A stretch of DNA of 41,084 nucleotides from Branchiostoma floridae (Eukaryota > Chordata > Leptocardii > Amphioxiformes > Branchiostomatidae). Both the position numbers and the translations under genes were made by a program. The notes under the pieces are model-generated. The model saw only the letters and a list, made by a program, of their open reading frames with translations, had not been told where the DNA came from and made no database searches. Below are positions 33,201-39,480 of this stretch, piece by piece (position 1 is the first letter of the stretch; each line of letters starts with the position of its first letter). The stretch is taken from positions 31,861,360 to 31,902,443 of the forward strand of contig NC_049980.1 in the NCBI RefSeq assembly GCF_000003815.2. The letters are read 5' to 3'.

Positions 33201-36200
33201 TAAGCTCGTATAACCGACAGCAACCCGTTTATATGATCCATTGTATCTAGGATAGCCCGCAGTATAACGTTACAGCAGTATTTCCTAGCAGGCTAGTACA
33301 CAGTCTAGCTCAGGCACAATCGGATGCCGACCGAATAGGTTAGGTTAGGTTGTTATTAGTGTAGTTTTCCGATATGAAGTTTTGCTAGCAACTCGTTTTA
33401 GTCTCAGTTGTTGGCCACAGTTTGGTCAATTAAAGACCTCTGCTGCCAAACACCGGTCTCTGACTCCTTACCTGTCTCCATCAAAAACTGAGAGGTGTAA
33501 TTTTCCGGTTTTGCTATCTCGTGTTCTGAACAAGCTATGGTCACGAATTTTGAAATGTTAGATACATTTGTAGCTCTTGTTCTCAGGAATAAGTGACATA
33601 AGTTTGGGCCCCTAGCGGCCAGTTTTGGGGTAGCAGGGGCATTTTTGTCAAAAACTTCTGAAGAGGATAACTCAAGAAGGGAACAATGGATTTTCATCAT
33701 TTTTGGTATGTATGTACCCCAGACAATGTTGTACAAAATGAAATACTAATTATGTAAAATAGGAGCACATTTGCATAATTAATGACAATATTCTATCATA
33801 GCAATTTTTTCTATGTATCTCTTGTCCCGGACATGATATGGTCTTGACATTTGGGTGGTAGATAGCTTTCAGTGTCATGACAAAGTGGGGCAAGTTTCAG
33901 CCTCCTAACATTTCATTTGTGAACTGCAGGGGCGTTTTTGTCAAGACATTCCAATGAGGATAACTGCAGAAAGGATTGACCGATTGGCATCATATTAGGC
34001 ATGCGGGTACCTTAGGCAAAGATGTTCATAATGATATACATGTTATGCAAATGAGGACTTAATTTGCATAATTAATGAGGAAATTGTATAATTCCATTGT
34101 TTTCAATAACTGGACTTCAATAAATGTAACACATGTTAATTATGATAGGTAGAATATAAGCAGATACCAAATATGGTAATGAGGAACTTATTTGCATAAT
34201 TCACGTAAAAATTGCAAAACCGCTTTATGATCAATAATGGGAATTTTATAATTGTGACATGTGTACGTTAGTCAATGATGAACAACACCATGCATAAATT
34301 ATGTTAATGTGTTAGTCAATTGCATGAAATTCACGAAAGCTCTAAATTTTCATGGAGGTATGAGGTCACCGAACTCTAGTTCTATTTCTAATTCTACTTG
34401 CTAAGGGTATATCAACATTAAAGCCAGAGGTTGATGTCAATCACCATTCCTATATATACACAGGGTGTAAACTGACCTTGTAGCAAGTCTGACTCTTGAG
34501 GTGTGAACTGCCCCTTCACCATTTCATCAAATCTTTTGACCTTTGCATCTGGGTCCAACAACCAATCAGCTACTTTGGGGTCTTGGAAGTTTCCATTCAT
34601 GGTTATATCACATCCCGCTGCTAGGGCTTTGTACTGGGCCTTCAGGTCAAAAACCTGGGAGAAATAAACACTGTTAAATGGAAATGTACAACTGTCCATG
34701 ATGTCAATCCAGCTTAGCTTACTAGACAGCTAATTTCCTAATGGTTGTGACAAGCATAGTCCCCATGTCAGGATATATAACTCGTTACAACACATGTACT
34801 AGTAAAAACTTTAACACAAATAATATTAACCTCTTCCTGATCTTTCACATAACAACTGGATTGATGCAAGCTACTAGCGTTTACATTAACATCAACCAAA
34901 ACAGTACTACTACATTCTATAAAGCAGCAACCTTGAGAGGATTAGTTTACTTTCAGCTAAAATATCATGATTGTTATAAATGCAATTCAATCTCAGGCTT
35001 GTAACCTTATTTACATTGTACAAGTAGCATTACAAATCTGACGATATATAACACCTACAGACTCACACAAACTTTCCAAACTTAAAGTATTTCTCCACCT
35101 TAGTTATCTTAGTGGAACTCCTTGAATCAACTTCCATCTCCAAGACTGATTTGATGCTGCAAAGGCGATCTTCCAGAGGGGGAGGGATCATCTCATCAGT
35201 AGCATCTTCCTCTGTGTGAATACAGTTACTAAGTTCTTGTGGATGGGGTTTACAGAAAGGACAGATGGACAGCAGAAAGGTGAAAAACAACTGTGCAGTC
35301 TGAAAAGAGGATCTGCATGGGGGTTCCTGCCAACACTTACATGTAACACTAAATTCAGCACGGTTGGCAACATTTAACGATGAATTCATGGGGGTTGTCA
35401 CAATGATTAATGGTAAATTGATGCACTTACTTTAGAATTGACAACATCATGAATGATTCAAGTCAAAGGTGCAACCAATGTAGGAGGTTGCCCACTAAGT
35501 TTTTTGAAATGCAAAGTAGCTTATAAACACTGATCTGGTGGCACACGAGGGGCAGAGGGCAATATTTCACATCCATTGTTCATCAATTTCTGGCTTATAC
35601 TTGAATGTAAGTTCATCTGTAACGGTAGTCAACATTATGTTACAATTTTAAGACCTTACATCCGTACACAAAATAAAACGCTAACCAACAAGCTTTCGAT
35701 TAGTCCTCTGAGCCTTCTCAAGTTGAAATGACTCAAAGCCTAAGTCACAAGTCCGGAACGGAAGTGTGATGTCAGCAAAGGATCAAATCACTGAGACACT
35801 GACTGTGAATTTTGACAAGGTGAAGGTACTTGATTTCGAACAGGATGACTTTCTCAGGGGAGTGAAAGAGGCCATCTACATCAGAGCCCACCAACCTTCC
35901 CTCAACCAATACGGGGGGCCGATACTGACTGCCAAGCATCTTTGCCCCTTGGCCGACGTCACAATTCCATTTCGGATGTGTGACTAAGTAGGCTTTGGGT
36001 CATTTCAGCTTGATAAGGATCAGAGGACTGATCAAAAGCTTGTTGGTAAGCATTTGTGTACGGATATACAGTCTTAAAATTGTAACATAATTTCTGGCTT
36101 ATAAATATCAGCAATACATTACAAAGAAATGTTTCGTCTGGATGGGTTTTTCCGCTGTCTGGACTGGGCAGGATGAAAAACATGTACTACTACATTTTAT

Positions 36201-38533
36201 GTAGACATTGTTTCCATCAAAGATCAAGGTCTTAATTCATTTCAATTAATGACGTTAGCAGTTCCAGGAAAAGAAATATACTCATGTCTGGTATTATCTG
36301 CTTTAATTTTGTCAAAAATCTCACACATATTGGTAAAAGACTGTAAAGATGGCAGTAAAATTGAAATAAAGATTTCAGCTGCTATACTAGTTTAGAATAC
36401 ATATGACCAGAGCTGTCAGACAAAATTTGAATGAATTGGCTGAAGTTTGCCGGACGCAGCCTTAAGAGCACATAAAATTGATGCTCTGGACAACTCCTAG
36501 ACATGTAAAGAGACAGTCAGCTGCAGGGACTCAGAAAGACCAGCAAAAGCCACCAGAGAGCCCCTTAAGAATGACACTGTCCTCAATGTAAACAACACAA
36601 TCCAGGCAGTGAGGGACAGGGATGCTCAGGCAGCCATCATGACTCCAGATCGCAAAGGCTCGACATGAGCAGTTCAGTAACCATGCATGACTGAAAATAT
36701 GGTGTAAGTTATTTAATTTGAGACAGAATGTACAAGATAGAAGGGAGCCTTTACCTTCCCCAGCATGTTTTTGTAGAGAGATGTAGTGGGCATCCTTCTC
36801 TCCCCAGCACACACACACCCCAACTATCACTACTCCTTCTGACTCAAGTGGGATGCCATCCACTTCTGTCTCTGTACCTACATAAAATGGATAGTCAACT
36901 ATGCATGATTGTTCTTTAATACGTCTTATACTTGTGCTGAAAGCATTACTGAACTAGAGTTCCACGACCCATACCTTCGCCAAATGATTCTAACCTTTAC
37001 AACTGCTGTATTGATTGTGTTTGTCATTAAGCAAATAAGGTTCTTAATTCCATAAATTATATAACTTGATCATAACCTCCATCAAACAACAGGCATACAC
37101 AATCTGTGTTAAGAAAGAGGGCTTTTGTCACATTTCTGATAATCTATACAAATGAGGACCTTATTTGTATCATTAGATGCTCACCCATGTTCGACTTCCA
37201 AATGCTACAAGTAAGAGGTTCCCGTCGATTACCACAATGATATTATAGCATTTTCTCATTAATTATGCAAATTAGGTCTTTATTTTGCATAGTATATATC
37301 TATCATTATTATTCTTTTTCTCAGTTACAAATGTTACGTTACAAATACAATGGTCCTATAATGGAACTGAGCATGTTTAGACGATTTCCTAATTAATTAT
37401 GCATCTTGCAAAATGTAATTATATCCTTTATTTAGGTCGTAACAAAACAATACACTGTGGCCACTAGGCAGCGAAGCTGGTATCGTGGCCACAGACATAT
37501 AAATATACAAAATAATATTATATGAAGCATCACTTAAGCTATCTACATACCAAAAATCATGACCATTTGTCAACCTCTTCTTGAGTTATTCCCTTTCAAA
37601 GTCTGACACTTAACCTGCCCTGCAGTTCCAAAACAAACCACTAAGGGCCCAAACCTATACCAATTAATCTTGGCATCAAGAGCTGTCTATAGACCACTCA
37701 AAAATCATAGCCGCAGTATGTCTGATTGTTCCCAGGTCTCATCGAGACCTTCCCACATACCGAATATCAATACAATCCATGTAAGTGTTCTCGAGTTATG
37801 CTGGTCTTTTACATACATACAAACGCTTAACCCAAAACATAACGTTCTTGGCGAAGGTAAAAAAGTTAACATGGCACTCTAGGAGAGTGAGAGATTATAA
37901 ACTGAAGATCAGAGATACATGTAGTATTGAAATTCCTTTATATACATGTACCACAAATGATTTTCTTACTAATGTGAAATGAATGCAACATACTGTAAGT
38001 TGGAGGAAATAACATGAGATGAGATGAGATCTACCTCCTTTCTTCCCACCTTCAGGCTGTGAAGGAAGATCCTCGCATGCCACAGCAATGGCAATGTTTG
38101 TCTTTGTCTTCCAATCTTCCACAAATTTGTCAAAACCCTCTTTGTTTGCTGCTTCATCAATCAAATTTCCATGGAAAGAGGGTATGCTGGGACTGGAGGG
38201 GCCATCACTTCCTGTGGGGAGAAGGCAACAAAAAAAAACAAGGGTTCAAACATGGAAGAATTGAGGTAAATACTCTTGTTCAATGGAAACAGCAATCATA
38301 AAACAGCAGTCTTCAGATCCTGGAAGCTATCAGAAAAGTGCCAACAGTTTATCAAGGGGATCAAAGCATATTGAAAATTGGTCCACTCTACCCTTGTACC
38401 AACTGTCAAGTCATTGGCCCAAAATGACACGGATAAATTGATATGAAAATTTCCTCACCTTGAATTCTCACCTTGAAGATCAGCCAGTAGGTACCCTAGA
38501 CCTTGAGAGTAACCAGGCTGTACCATGTTTACA
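18045..38533 (-). CDS. POLQ: DNA polymerase theta, C-terminal polymerase region (partial, 15 exons)
   Basis: Fifteen exons join without a single phase conflict into 740 codons plus TAA at 18047-18045. Pol theta carries out microsatellite-like end joining of DNA breaks (theta-mediated or alternative end joining) in the nucleus. The order matches the vertebrate protein: exonuclease-like region (DEAANKEGFDKFVEDW; VCVCWGEKDAHYISLQK; FDLKAQYKAL; DPKVADWLLDPD), thumb (LARLELNGAGFNPEECE), LHPLPGVILKW, TATGRV, palm motif A LAADYSQLEVRI (catalytic Asp), motif B LRQQAKQ-LYYGIIYGMG, ERRRYLPDI, QGSAADLVK and motif C LQLHDELIYE (catalytic Asp). It ends GPTWGQLKTLDI, as in POLQ and unlike POLN. The loop between EIEMPT and MRHAF is about 22 residues, shorter than I recall for human. 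The helicase half lies right of the window. Introns hold an Ngaro-like element, a Penelope fragment and several MITEs. Confidence 0.93.
18802..18918 (-). CDS. POLQ: POLQ exon: GSAADLVK and insertion loop
   Basis: 117 bases, phase 1 to 1, acceptor CCCCAG|GTTCTG, donor GCTGCTG|GTGGGT. SAADLVKKAMVLIDQRLQQ, then a basic loop ending in a run of four alanines from (GCT)n just before the donor, probably polymorphic. Confidence 0.93.
20398..20475 (-). repeat. tRNA-like sequence, probably a SINE or tRNA relic
   Basis: The minus strand reads AGGCCAGTGGTAAAGTTTAC (A-box-like), then GGGCTCGATTCC (B box) and soon a T run as for a pol III terminator. Stems pair poorly and the anticodon arm is not convincing, so it is not called a functional tRNA. 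Confidence 0.35.
20592..20750 (-). CDS. POLQ: POLQ exon: ERRRYLP and AERQAFNT
   Basis: 159 bases, phase 1 to 1, acceptor GTTAG|GCATAC, donor ACAAG|GTGAGC. GYVQTMAERRRYLPDI and SQAERQAFNTTIQ match family A; the usual GRRR glycine is Glu here (AERRR). Confidence 0.95.
21187..21298 (-). CDS. POLQ: POLQ exon: motif B (fingers)
   Basis: 112 bases, phase 0 to 1, acceptor TTGCAG|CTCTAT, donor ACACAG|GTGGGT. LYYGIIYGMGPKTLGEKLG completes motif B. Theta is normally ...KQICYGIIYG; here Leu-Tyr replaces Ile-Cys. Confidence 0.95.
21667..21851 (-). CDS. POLQ: POLQ exon: palm motif A
   Basis: 185 bases, phase 1 to 0, acceptor CAACAG|GAGGAG, donor AAACAG|GTTGGA. GVILAADYSQLEVRIMAHLS contains the catalytic Asp of motif A; it ends LRQQAKQ, the start of the fingers O-helix. 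Confidence 0.96.
21940..22050 (+). repeat. SINE-like fragment
   Basis: CCCGGGAGGTCC..TTTTGAATCCCC followed by GTGCCCTTGCATTGGGAAAG and ACACTTAAGATGACT resembles the tRNA-derived head and shared tail seen in short retroposons of marine deuterostomes. Lies in a POLQ intron. Confidence 0.4.
22155..22272 (-). CDS. POLQ: POLQ exon: insertion loop and MRHAF
   Basis: 118 bases, phase 0 to 1, acceptor GTCATAG|GAGTTC, donor CAAAG|GTATGT. Encodes EFEIEMPT, an acidic loop of about 22 residues and MRHAFIPFK. The loop is shorter than I recall for vertebrate POLQ. Confidence 0.9.
22319..22679. mobile_element. hAT-like MITE (361 bp)
   Basis: CAGGGCTCGAAATACT at 22319-22334 is inverted perfectly at 22664-22679; CAGGGCTCG-type ends are typical of hAT elements. 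Inside, ACCTGCAC or its complement recurs at least six times in both orientations, as subterminal transposase sites do. Flanks share only GTATG, so the target duplication is decayed. In the POLQ intron 22273-22962. Confidence 0.75.
22963..23070 (-). CDS. POLQ: POLQ exon: TATGRV
   Basis: 108 bases, phase 0 to 0, acceptor GATAG|GTGTAC, donor CCAAAG|GTACAA. Reads MDRIYSTCNLHTATGRVAF; the T-x-T/A-G-R segment contacts primer-template in family A. Confidence 0.93.
23140..23790. repeat. Old interspersed repeat (GGGGGGTCCGGGGGCAT type)
   Basis: GAGCGCCAAAGGCGCGACGC, then GCTAGGGGGGTCCGGGGGCA and GGAAAATTTTGAAATCTTTA. Phrases such as 'AAATTTTGAAATCT' and 'CAACATATTTTCAC' recur several times inside. 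I recall this type from many marine invertebrate genomes. No coding potential. Confidence 0.5.
23972..24175 (-). CDS. POLQ: POLQ exon: thumb
   Basis: 204 bases, phase 0 to 0, acceptor CTAATAG|GTTCTT, donor AAGAAT|GTGAGA. Encodes VLYEEKKLEI, a variable linker shorter than the human insertion loop, then LSTSRKGVLEKLK and HPLPGVILKWKHISNLLNK. Confidence 0.9.
24176..25973 (-). other. POLQ intron, about 1.8 kb
   Basis: No exon seen. It begins and ends with the same phrase GTGAAGGTGTAACA (about 24217 and 25949), and holds a dispersed block at 25319-25403 that recurs inverted at 17732-17820. ORFs of up to about 100 codons here show no domain. A decayed transposon is likely. Confidence 0.4.
25974..26157 (-). 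CDS. POLQ: POLQ exon: thumb start
   Basis: 184 bases, phase 2 to 0, acceptor TCTGCAG|GAATGT, donor GACAAG|GTACCT. NVEMPSLVALARLELNGAGF and ERAHKLAGHTFALNS are family-A polymerase thumb signatures (E.P...L...E..G). Confidence 0.93.
26158..27488 (-). other. POLQ intron, about 1.3 kb, with repeated CATAATACCGCCA
   Basis: No exon seen. CATAATACCGCCA occurs at 26416 and 26635 and inverted at 27268 (CTGGCGGTATTATG), bounding a GC-shifted block that may be a TIR element of about 650-860 bases. Its ORFs show no recognisable domain. Confidence 0.4.
27489..27645 (-). CDS. POLQ: POLQ exon between exonuclease-like region and thumb
   Basis: 157 bases, phase 1 to 2, acceptor TTTTCAG|GATTAC, donor TTCAG|GTGAGG. 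Reads LRECFGEGSLSMTVQNAGSG and ends LSKLLEEQGLSTAF, aligning with the ...LNSLLQKENLQDVFRK segment of the human protein. The plus-strand ORF at 27462-27680 is its shadow. Confidence 0.85.
27845..27960 (-). repeat. Left part of the octamer-type repeat split by the retroelement
   Basis: GGATGGATT...GGGCCCCC...GGTACTGCAGCG aligns, in reverse orientation, with about 14625-14720 of the intact copy. It continues at 33503 on the other side of the insertion. Confidence 0.7.
27961..28066 (+). repeat. Split direct repeat A1
   Basis: 106 bases starting GTGTTAGAATGGCGCCACCT, identical as read to A2. Marks the left end of the retroelement. Confidence 0.9.
28119..29063 (+). CDS. Retroelement ORF1, Gag-like protein (314 aa)
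   Basis: Basic N-terminus (ASGAGKRKTRKPARYRDDDA), a predicted coiled-coil region (MTREVERLESSLRDDL), a middle domain with FVSGELAIINDP, and a C-terminal Cys/His cluster (CYKYQYGQCSHNSDHD..., KCKFCIKW, HPASSCPF) likely to bind nucleic acid. ORF1 proteins of Ngaro and DIRS elements are poorly conserved; the role as Gag rests on position and the Cys/His cluster. The frame is intact from ATG to TGA. Minus-strand ORFs beneath it are shadows. Confidence 0.8.
   Translation: MASGAGKRKTRKPARYRDDDAVEVDSASALIAKMTREVERLESSLRDDLASLSNVTSEADTSVASTVKSSEDSSDDTTRPSLKELRELSKLQQKAARQRHCDSLLGAPVMHTKSRGKKLTSGLTRKAHDKVVQEVEWAHMHVFEDPPPTHESLTWSQFVSGELAIINDPLTKKHERNARMAMLEDLMLDVPIYTFQGIKNFYKTVLIHVERGILKFKDPRVLDKISRLKLKYMKKPQEKSLPKPNAGKSPCYKYQYGQCSHNSDHDSPFGMKLHKCKFCIKWRPTLSADHPASSCPFNDKAKRDALMPSQQKKD
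29274..30656 (+). CDS. Retroelement ORF2 N-terminal part: reverse transcriptase (460 aa)
   Basis: The first 190 residues are Ser/Pro/Asp-rich with two internal repeats (SRGLRTS twice; APRD....HS.VDPPV twice). The RT follows: VVVDLSFPPGGSVNDGIPSG, FKRDLKRAYRQIPVDP (first catalytic Asp), LTFGLRSAAMSCQ and NYIDDFGG (catalytic DD pair). The RT motif order and LKRAYRQIPV are of the DIRS/Ngaro type. The frame is lost near 30607 and ends TGA at 30654-30656, which overlaps ATG 30653 of the next frame (ATGA). A one-base loss or two-base gain fits the RNase H frame. Confidence 0.88.
   Translation: MISPSDNSSFTDSMSLQDYTNPKCIYQIRDSSFRPQGTDVDNIHNSPLPVTDDLGTSTVDDQYHPTDLRLGRSNADSDSTHVNCIAGPSRGLRTSVYSAPRDDKRHSVVDPPVITADHLTSPSRGLRTSQIADAPSPHGPRIIGNSPDSPDTQVCVGAPRDSELHSIVDPPVKSTDKACHLHELVYSSGQYNFQGLRIPVQSNLIIPIWRAALSNYHDKIICDFLEFGWPVGYVKHTPPQPVNTNHRSALLFSSHVNEFLSKEIGYGATHGPYTSNPLLQQLMTSPLQTVPKRDSDSRRVVVDLSFPPGGSVNDGIPSGEYLGEQFLLTLPSYAAFETLIRQKGPGCMLFKRDLKRAYRQIPVDPHDYNLLGYTWQGEFYFDSSLTFGLRSAAMSCQRTTNAVSFIFTEKGFACTNYIDDFGGAETPDKAEAAFESLGTTFQELMAYRTLRKKHAHLVHA
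30653..31468 (+). CDS. Retroelement RNase H part (271 aa)
   Basis: Starts in the frame reading FLGVEYNTVTM, the RT connection, and continues into an RNase H-like fold with its acidic set: PTTDACLTGCG, HRLETLAVIVA, NIACDNTLTVQL and LADYLSRW. It ends at TAA 31466-31468, in the same frame as the recombinase. In a full element it should be one polyprotein with the RT upstream; here it is separated by the frame break. Confidence 0.85.
   Translation: MTFLGVEYNTVTMSKRVPEARLTTAMSTLSDWSLKRTATKQEIQSLVGQLSFITACVAQGRVFLSRLINSLRGLKRHHHRIRLNTEFQKDIQWWLRFLPQYNGISLIPDPTRRRLLVQPTTDACLTGCGGTFGSEFFHTQFPPDILRAAHPIHRLETLAVIVACKLWGHLWAGCAVNIACDNTLTVQLIHSGRSVDHYMQACARELVYLQALKDFHLTAHHIPGTHNRLADYLSRWHLSQEFPAKFFSESGSDLSQERVVLPQQFDFSHTW
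31472..32542 (+). CDS. Retroelement tyrosine recombinase (about 350 aa)
   Basis: First ATG at 31487. N-terminal SAM-like DNA-binding region (HANHQTQFRAYLLFC, ATISHYLSAVNLLHRMHGL) and catalytic domain with the R-H-R-H-Y pattern: YLRKSNL (Arg), KTVQANERSI (Lys), TPHDLRRGGYTLAFEAG (H..R), RAHGDW and DLLYL (nucleophile Tyr). Replaces the integrase of LTR elements and joins circular DNA to the target. It lies directly after the RNase H stop, in the same frame, so stop-codon readthrough or reinitiation is possible. Confidence 0.9.
   Translation: MLSADMPSAEFSPLPTSLTDSLWRTLERDTLHSQQLAFAQGTHANHQTQFRAYLLFCSFFNLQPLPASPHQLACYAQFLSRSMKSPATISHYLSAVNLLHRMHGLAPCPHSTFEVKQTLRGITKTLAHRPRVRHPITPEVLLRLRRHLDLSCPRDLVVWSAILLGFFTYLRKSNLVPPSTNKFDPTKHLARQNVLVFHAGLLVTVAWSKTVQANERSITIPVLAIPDHPLCPVTAFRKMLAALPGQPTDPAFLLPKTSKQRQNCLTTSTLEKSFASLIAAAGFPKGFFTPHDLRRGGYTLAFEAGVPRELRRAHGDWRSDADLLYLQLSLRQRLRLPAAMRTVIQSRHERDNPQIT
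32625..32716 (+). repeat. Split direct repeat B1
   Basis: 92 bases starting TTGGCCACAGTTTGGTCAAT, identical as read to B2 at 33411-33502. Ends exactly where A2 starts. Confidence 0.9.
32717..32822 (+). repeat. Split direct repeat A2
   Basis: 106-base copy of A1, adjoining B1. The junction B1-A2 is the site where a circular intermediate would be cut and joined. Confidence 0.9.
32823..33410 (+). other. Retroelement 3' region between A2 and B2
   Basis: 588 bases, no ORF. Contains repeated TTGTATCTAGG/TCATCAAGATA-like phrases and GGTTAGGTTAGGTTGTT near 33337-33353. Presumably untranslated element sequence. Confidence 0.55.
33411..33502 (+). repeat. Split direct repeat B2
   Basis: Right terminus of the retroelement; the host repeat resumes with TTCCGGTTTTGC at 33503. 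Confidence 0.9.
33503..34381 (-). repeat. Right part of the octamer-type repeat split by the retroelement
   Basis: TATCTCGTGTTCTG, CCCCTAGCGGCC and ATTTGCATAATT are, in reverse, the marks of 13449-15820. It ends CCGAACTCTAGTT, the complement of the family start AACTAGAGTT. ATGCAAAT octamers recur. Confidence 0.7.
34477..34654 (-). CDS. POLQ: POLQ exon: DPKVADWLLDPD
   Basis: 178 bases, phase 0 to 1, acceptor TCCCAG|GTTTTT, donor ACAAG|GTCAGT. VFDLKAQYKALAAGCDI and DPKVADWLLDPDAK are diagnostic of POLQ. The following intron (27646-34476) carries the Ngaro-like insertion. Confidence 0.92.
35099..35211 (-). CDS. POLQ: POLQ exon: exonuclease-like region
   Basis: 113 bases, phase 1 to 0, acceptor TCACACAG|AG, donor ACTAAG|GTGGAG. 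Encodes PPPLEDRLCSIKSVLE. Of two possible donors I chose the upstream one, because it joins to VFDLKAQ in register with the family and leaves no extra residues. Confidence 0.75.
35637..36092. mobile_element. Penelope-like element fragment with inverted arms
   Basis: Arms 35637-35752 and 35977-36092 are imperfect inverted repeats of about 115 bases (ATGTTACAATTTTAAGAC; CCAACAAGCTTT; CCTCTGA) flanking a 220-base coding remnant. CCTCTGAG..TTC..AAGCTT-type ends are familiar from Penelope elements, whose pseudo-LTRs may be inverted. In the POLQ intron 35212-36754. Confidence 0.75.
35766..35987 (+). pseudogene. Penelope GIY-YIG endonuclease C-terminus (remnant)
   Basis: 73 codons on the plus strand, reading TVNFDKVKVLDFEQDDF, then RGVKEAIYIRAHQPSLNQYG, the conserved C-terminal part of Penelope GIY-YIG domains (RGVKEAI.I....PSLN). 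The GIY-YIG core and the reverse transcriptase are missing, so it is a 5'-truncated remnant. Confidence 0.75.
36755..36877 (-). CDS. POLQ: POLQ exon: exonuclease-like region
   Basis: 123 bases, phase 1 to 1, acceptor TATGTAG|GTACAG, donor GGAAG|GTAAAG. Encodes TETEVDGIPLESEG and VGVCVCWGEKDAHYISLQK, matching the POLQ strand pair VVGLAVCWGGRDAYYFSLQK. Confidence 0.88.
36952..37860. repeat. Octamer-type interspersed element, second copy
   Basis: Starts AACTAGAGTTCCACGACCC with ACCTTCGCCAA at 36973-36983 and ends with its reverse complement TTGGCGAAGGT at 37848-37858. Internal marks shared with 13449-15820 include CTACATACCAAAAATCATGA and TTCTCGAGTTATGCTG. In the POLQ intron 36878-38034. Confidence 0.75.
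38035..38211 (-). CDS. POLQ: POLQ exon: start of exonuclease-like region
   Basis: 177 bases, phase 1 to 1, acceptor CCACAG|GAAGTG, donor GGAG|GTAGAT. LIDEAANKEGFDKFVEDWK and NIAIAVACED align with the first strand of the exonuclease-like fold; the metal-ligand acidic pair of true proofreading domains is not present. Confidence 0.85.
38472..38533 (-). CDS. POLQ: POLQ exon (5'-most visible, tentative)
   Basis: 62 bases, acceptor CTGCAG|TGTAAA, donor CTTCAAG|GTGAGA, reading VNMVQPGYSQGLGYLLADLQ. Its end phase fits the next exon. A second donor GGTGAGG lies 13 bases further. No motif proves it, so this exon is a prediction from splice sites and phase. Confidence 0.45.
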
Positions 38534-38734
38534 CTGCAGGGATTTGACAGGAGAAGGAGAAGAAGAGTAAGGAGAAGAAAAAAAAGACAGAGTAATTGCA
38601 GCAGATAGTATAAATCATGCATGACATGTGCCAGTTCAAGACTAGGCTAGATAAGCACAGGGAGAGGCGCAAGCATGCAGTGTGAACGTGACACAACAGG
38701 CTAGGCGGATGCCTTCTTTCCTGTATCAAGATAA

Positions 38735-39186
38735 CACCCCGACCAATCGAATGGGGACATCTCTCACGAATGTGCACACTCCTCTAGAAAAGGGGACGCT
38801 TTATGAGGGGACACTCCTCAGGAAATGGTATGGTTATCAGGGAAAGGGGCCGTCCCTCAGACACCCCCGCCGGCCCGTGGAATTGGCCGTTAACCCGACA
38901 AACCGCACAGCAGACCATCACTTCTGTTCAGTGTTATAATGGCGGCGTATCGCACGCCCGGCAAGCACAACATCGAGTTTTAACATAGGGGTGTCCGAGG
39001 GATGTCCCCTTTCCCCGATAACCATACTACTATTACTAGTACCATTTCCCGAGGAGTGTCCCTCACCATAAAGGGAGGCATGTCCCCTTTCCAAGAGGAG
39101 TGTCCCATTGAAAGTCGAGGAGCGTCCCCTTTTCTAGAGGAGTGTGCACATTCGCAAAGGATGTCCCAATTCGATTGGTCGGGGTG
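38735..39186. mobile_element. Foldback element, 452 bp
   Basis: Ends CACCCCGACCAATCGAA at 38735 and TTCGATTGGTCGGGGTG to 39186. Arms of about 140 and 200 bases pair with gaps; the right arm carries extra repeats of GGGACACTCCTC-type units, which also recur directly. A loop of about 110 bases holds AT- and GC-mixed unique sequence. No target duplication obvious. Confidence 0.75.
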
Positions 39187-39239
39187 GGTAAGAAAATATA
39201 TATTTCAACCCATATCTGTAGTACATGTATTACCAAAAG

Positions 39240-39480
39240 ATAAAGGAAAATGGGGTAAGGAAGAGGTCTATTGGACTGGAGGTGGGTTAAAAAAAACCTG
39301 GACTGGACAGGGGGGACATAAACTGGATTAGACAAGGGGGTAACCGGGTCTAACAAATCGGAATGGGGGGGGGGGGGTCACAATTGGGTCAAACAAATAT
39401 GGACTGGAAGGGGGGGTTGCAAAATCCGGTTCACTGATTTTTTTCAGGTCCGTTTTTTTTCGGACCAGACCAACAAGAAA
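39240..39480. repeat. G-rich degenerate tandem repeat
   Basis: TGGACTGGA..GGGGG..A..AA units recur about every 45 bases (GGACTGGAGGTGGGTTAAA, GGACTGGACAGGGGGGACAT, GGACTGGAAGGGGGGGTTGC) with a run of 12 or more G near 39366. Able in principle to form G-quadruplexes. Confidence 0.6.

Larger units (their letters stand above)
27961..33502 (+). mobile_element. Ngaro/DIRS-type tyrosine-recombinase retrotransposon (5,542 bp)
   Basis: Bounded by split direct repeats A1 (27961-28066), B1 (32625-32716), A2 (32717-32822, abutting B1) and B2 (33411-33502), the A1...B1A2...B2 plan of Ngaro and PAT elements. Between them lie Gag-like, reverse transcriptase, RNase H and tyrosine recombinase reading frames, with no integrase or aspartic protease seen. 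Repeat pairs look identical, so the insertion is recent. No target duplication, as expected for recombinase-mediated integration. It sits antisense in the POLQ intron 27646-34476. One frame break and one in-frame stop separate RT, RH and YR. Confidence 0.92.

Noticed and set aside
35063-35098. Extension of the POLQ exon to the second donor at GGAAAGTTT|GTGTGA
   Set aside because: It would add residues absent from the family and disturb the junction with VFDLKAQ; the upstream donor AAG|GTGGAG keeps phase 0 and alignment.
18045-38533. Assignment to DNA polymerase nu (POLN) instead of theta
   Set aside because: Motif B LRQQAKQ-LYYGIIYGMG, the loop before LILQLHDEL and the C-terminal GPTWGQLKTLDI match theta; POLN has a different motif B and a longer tail.
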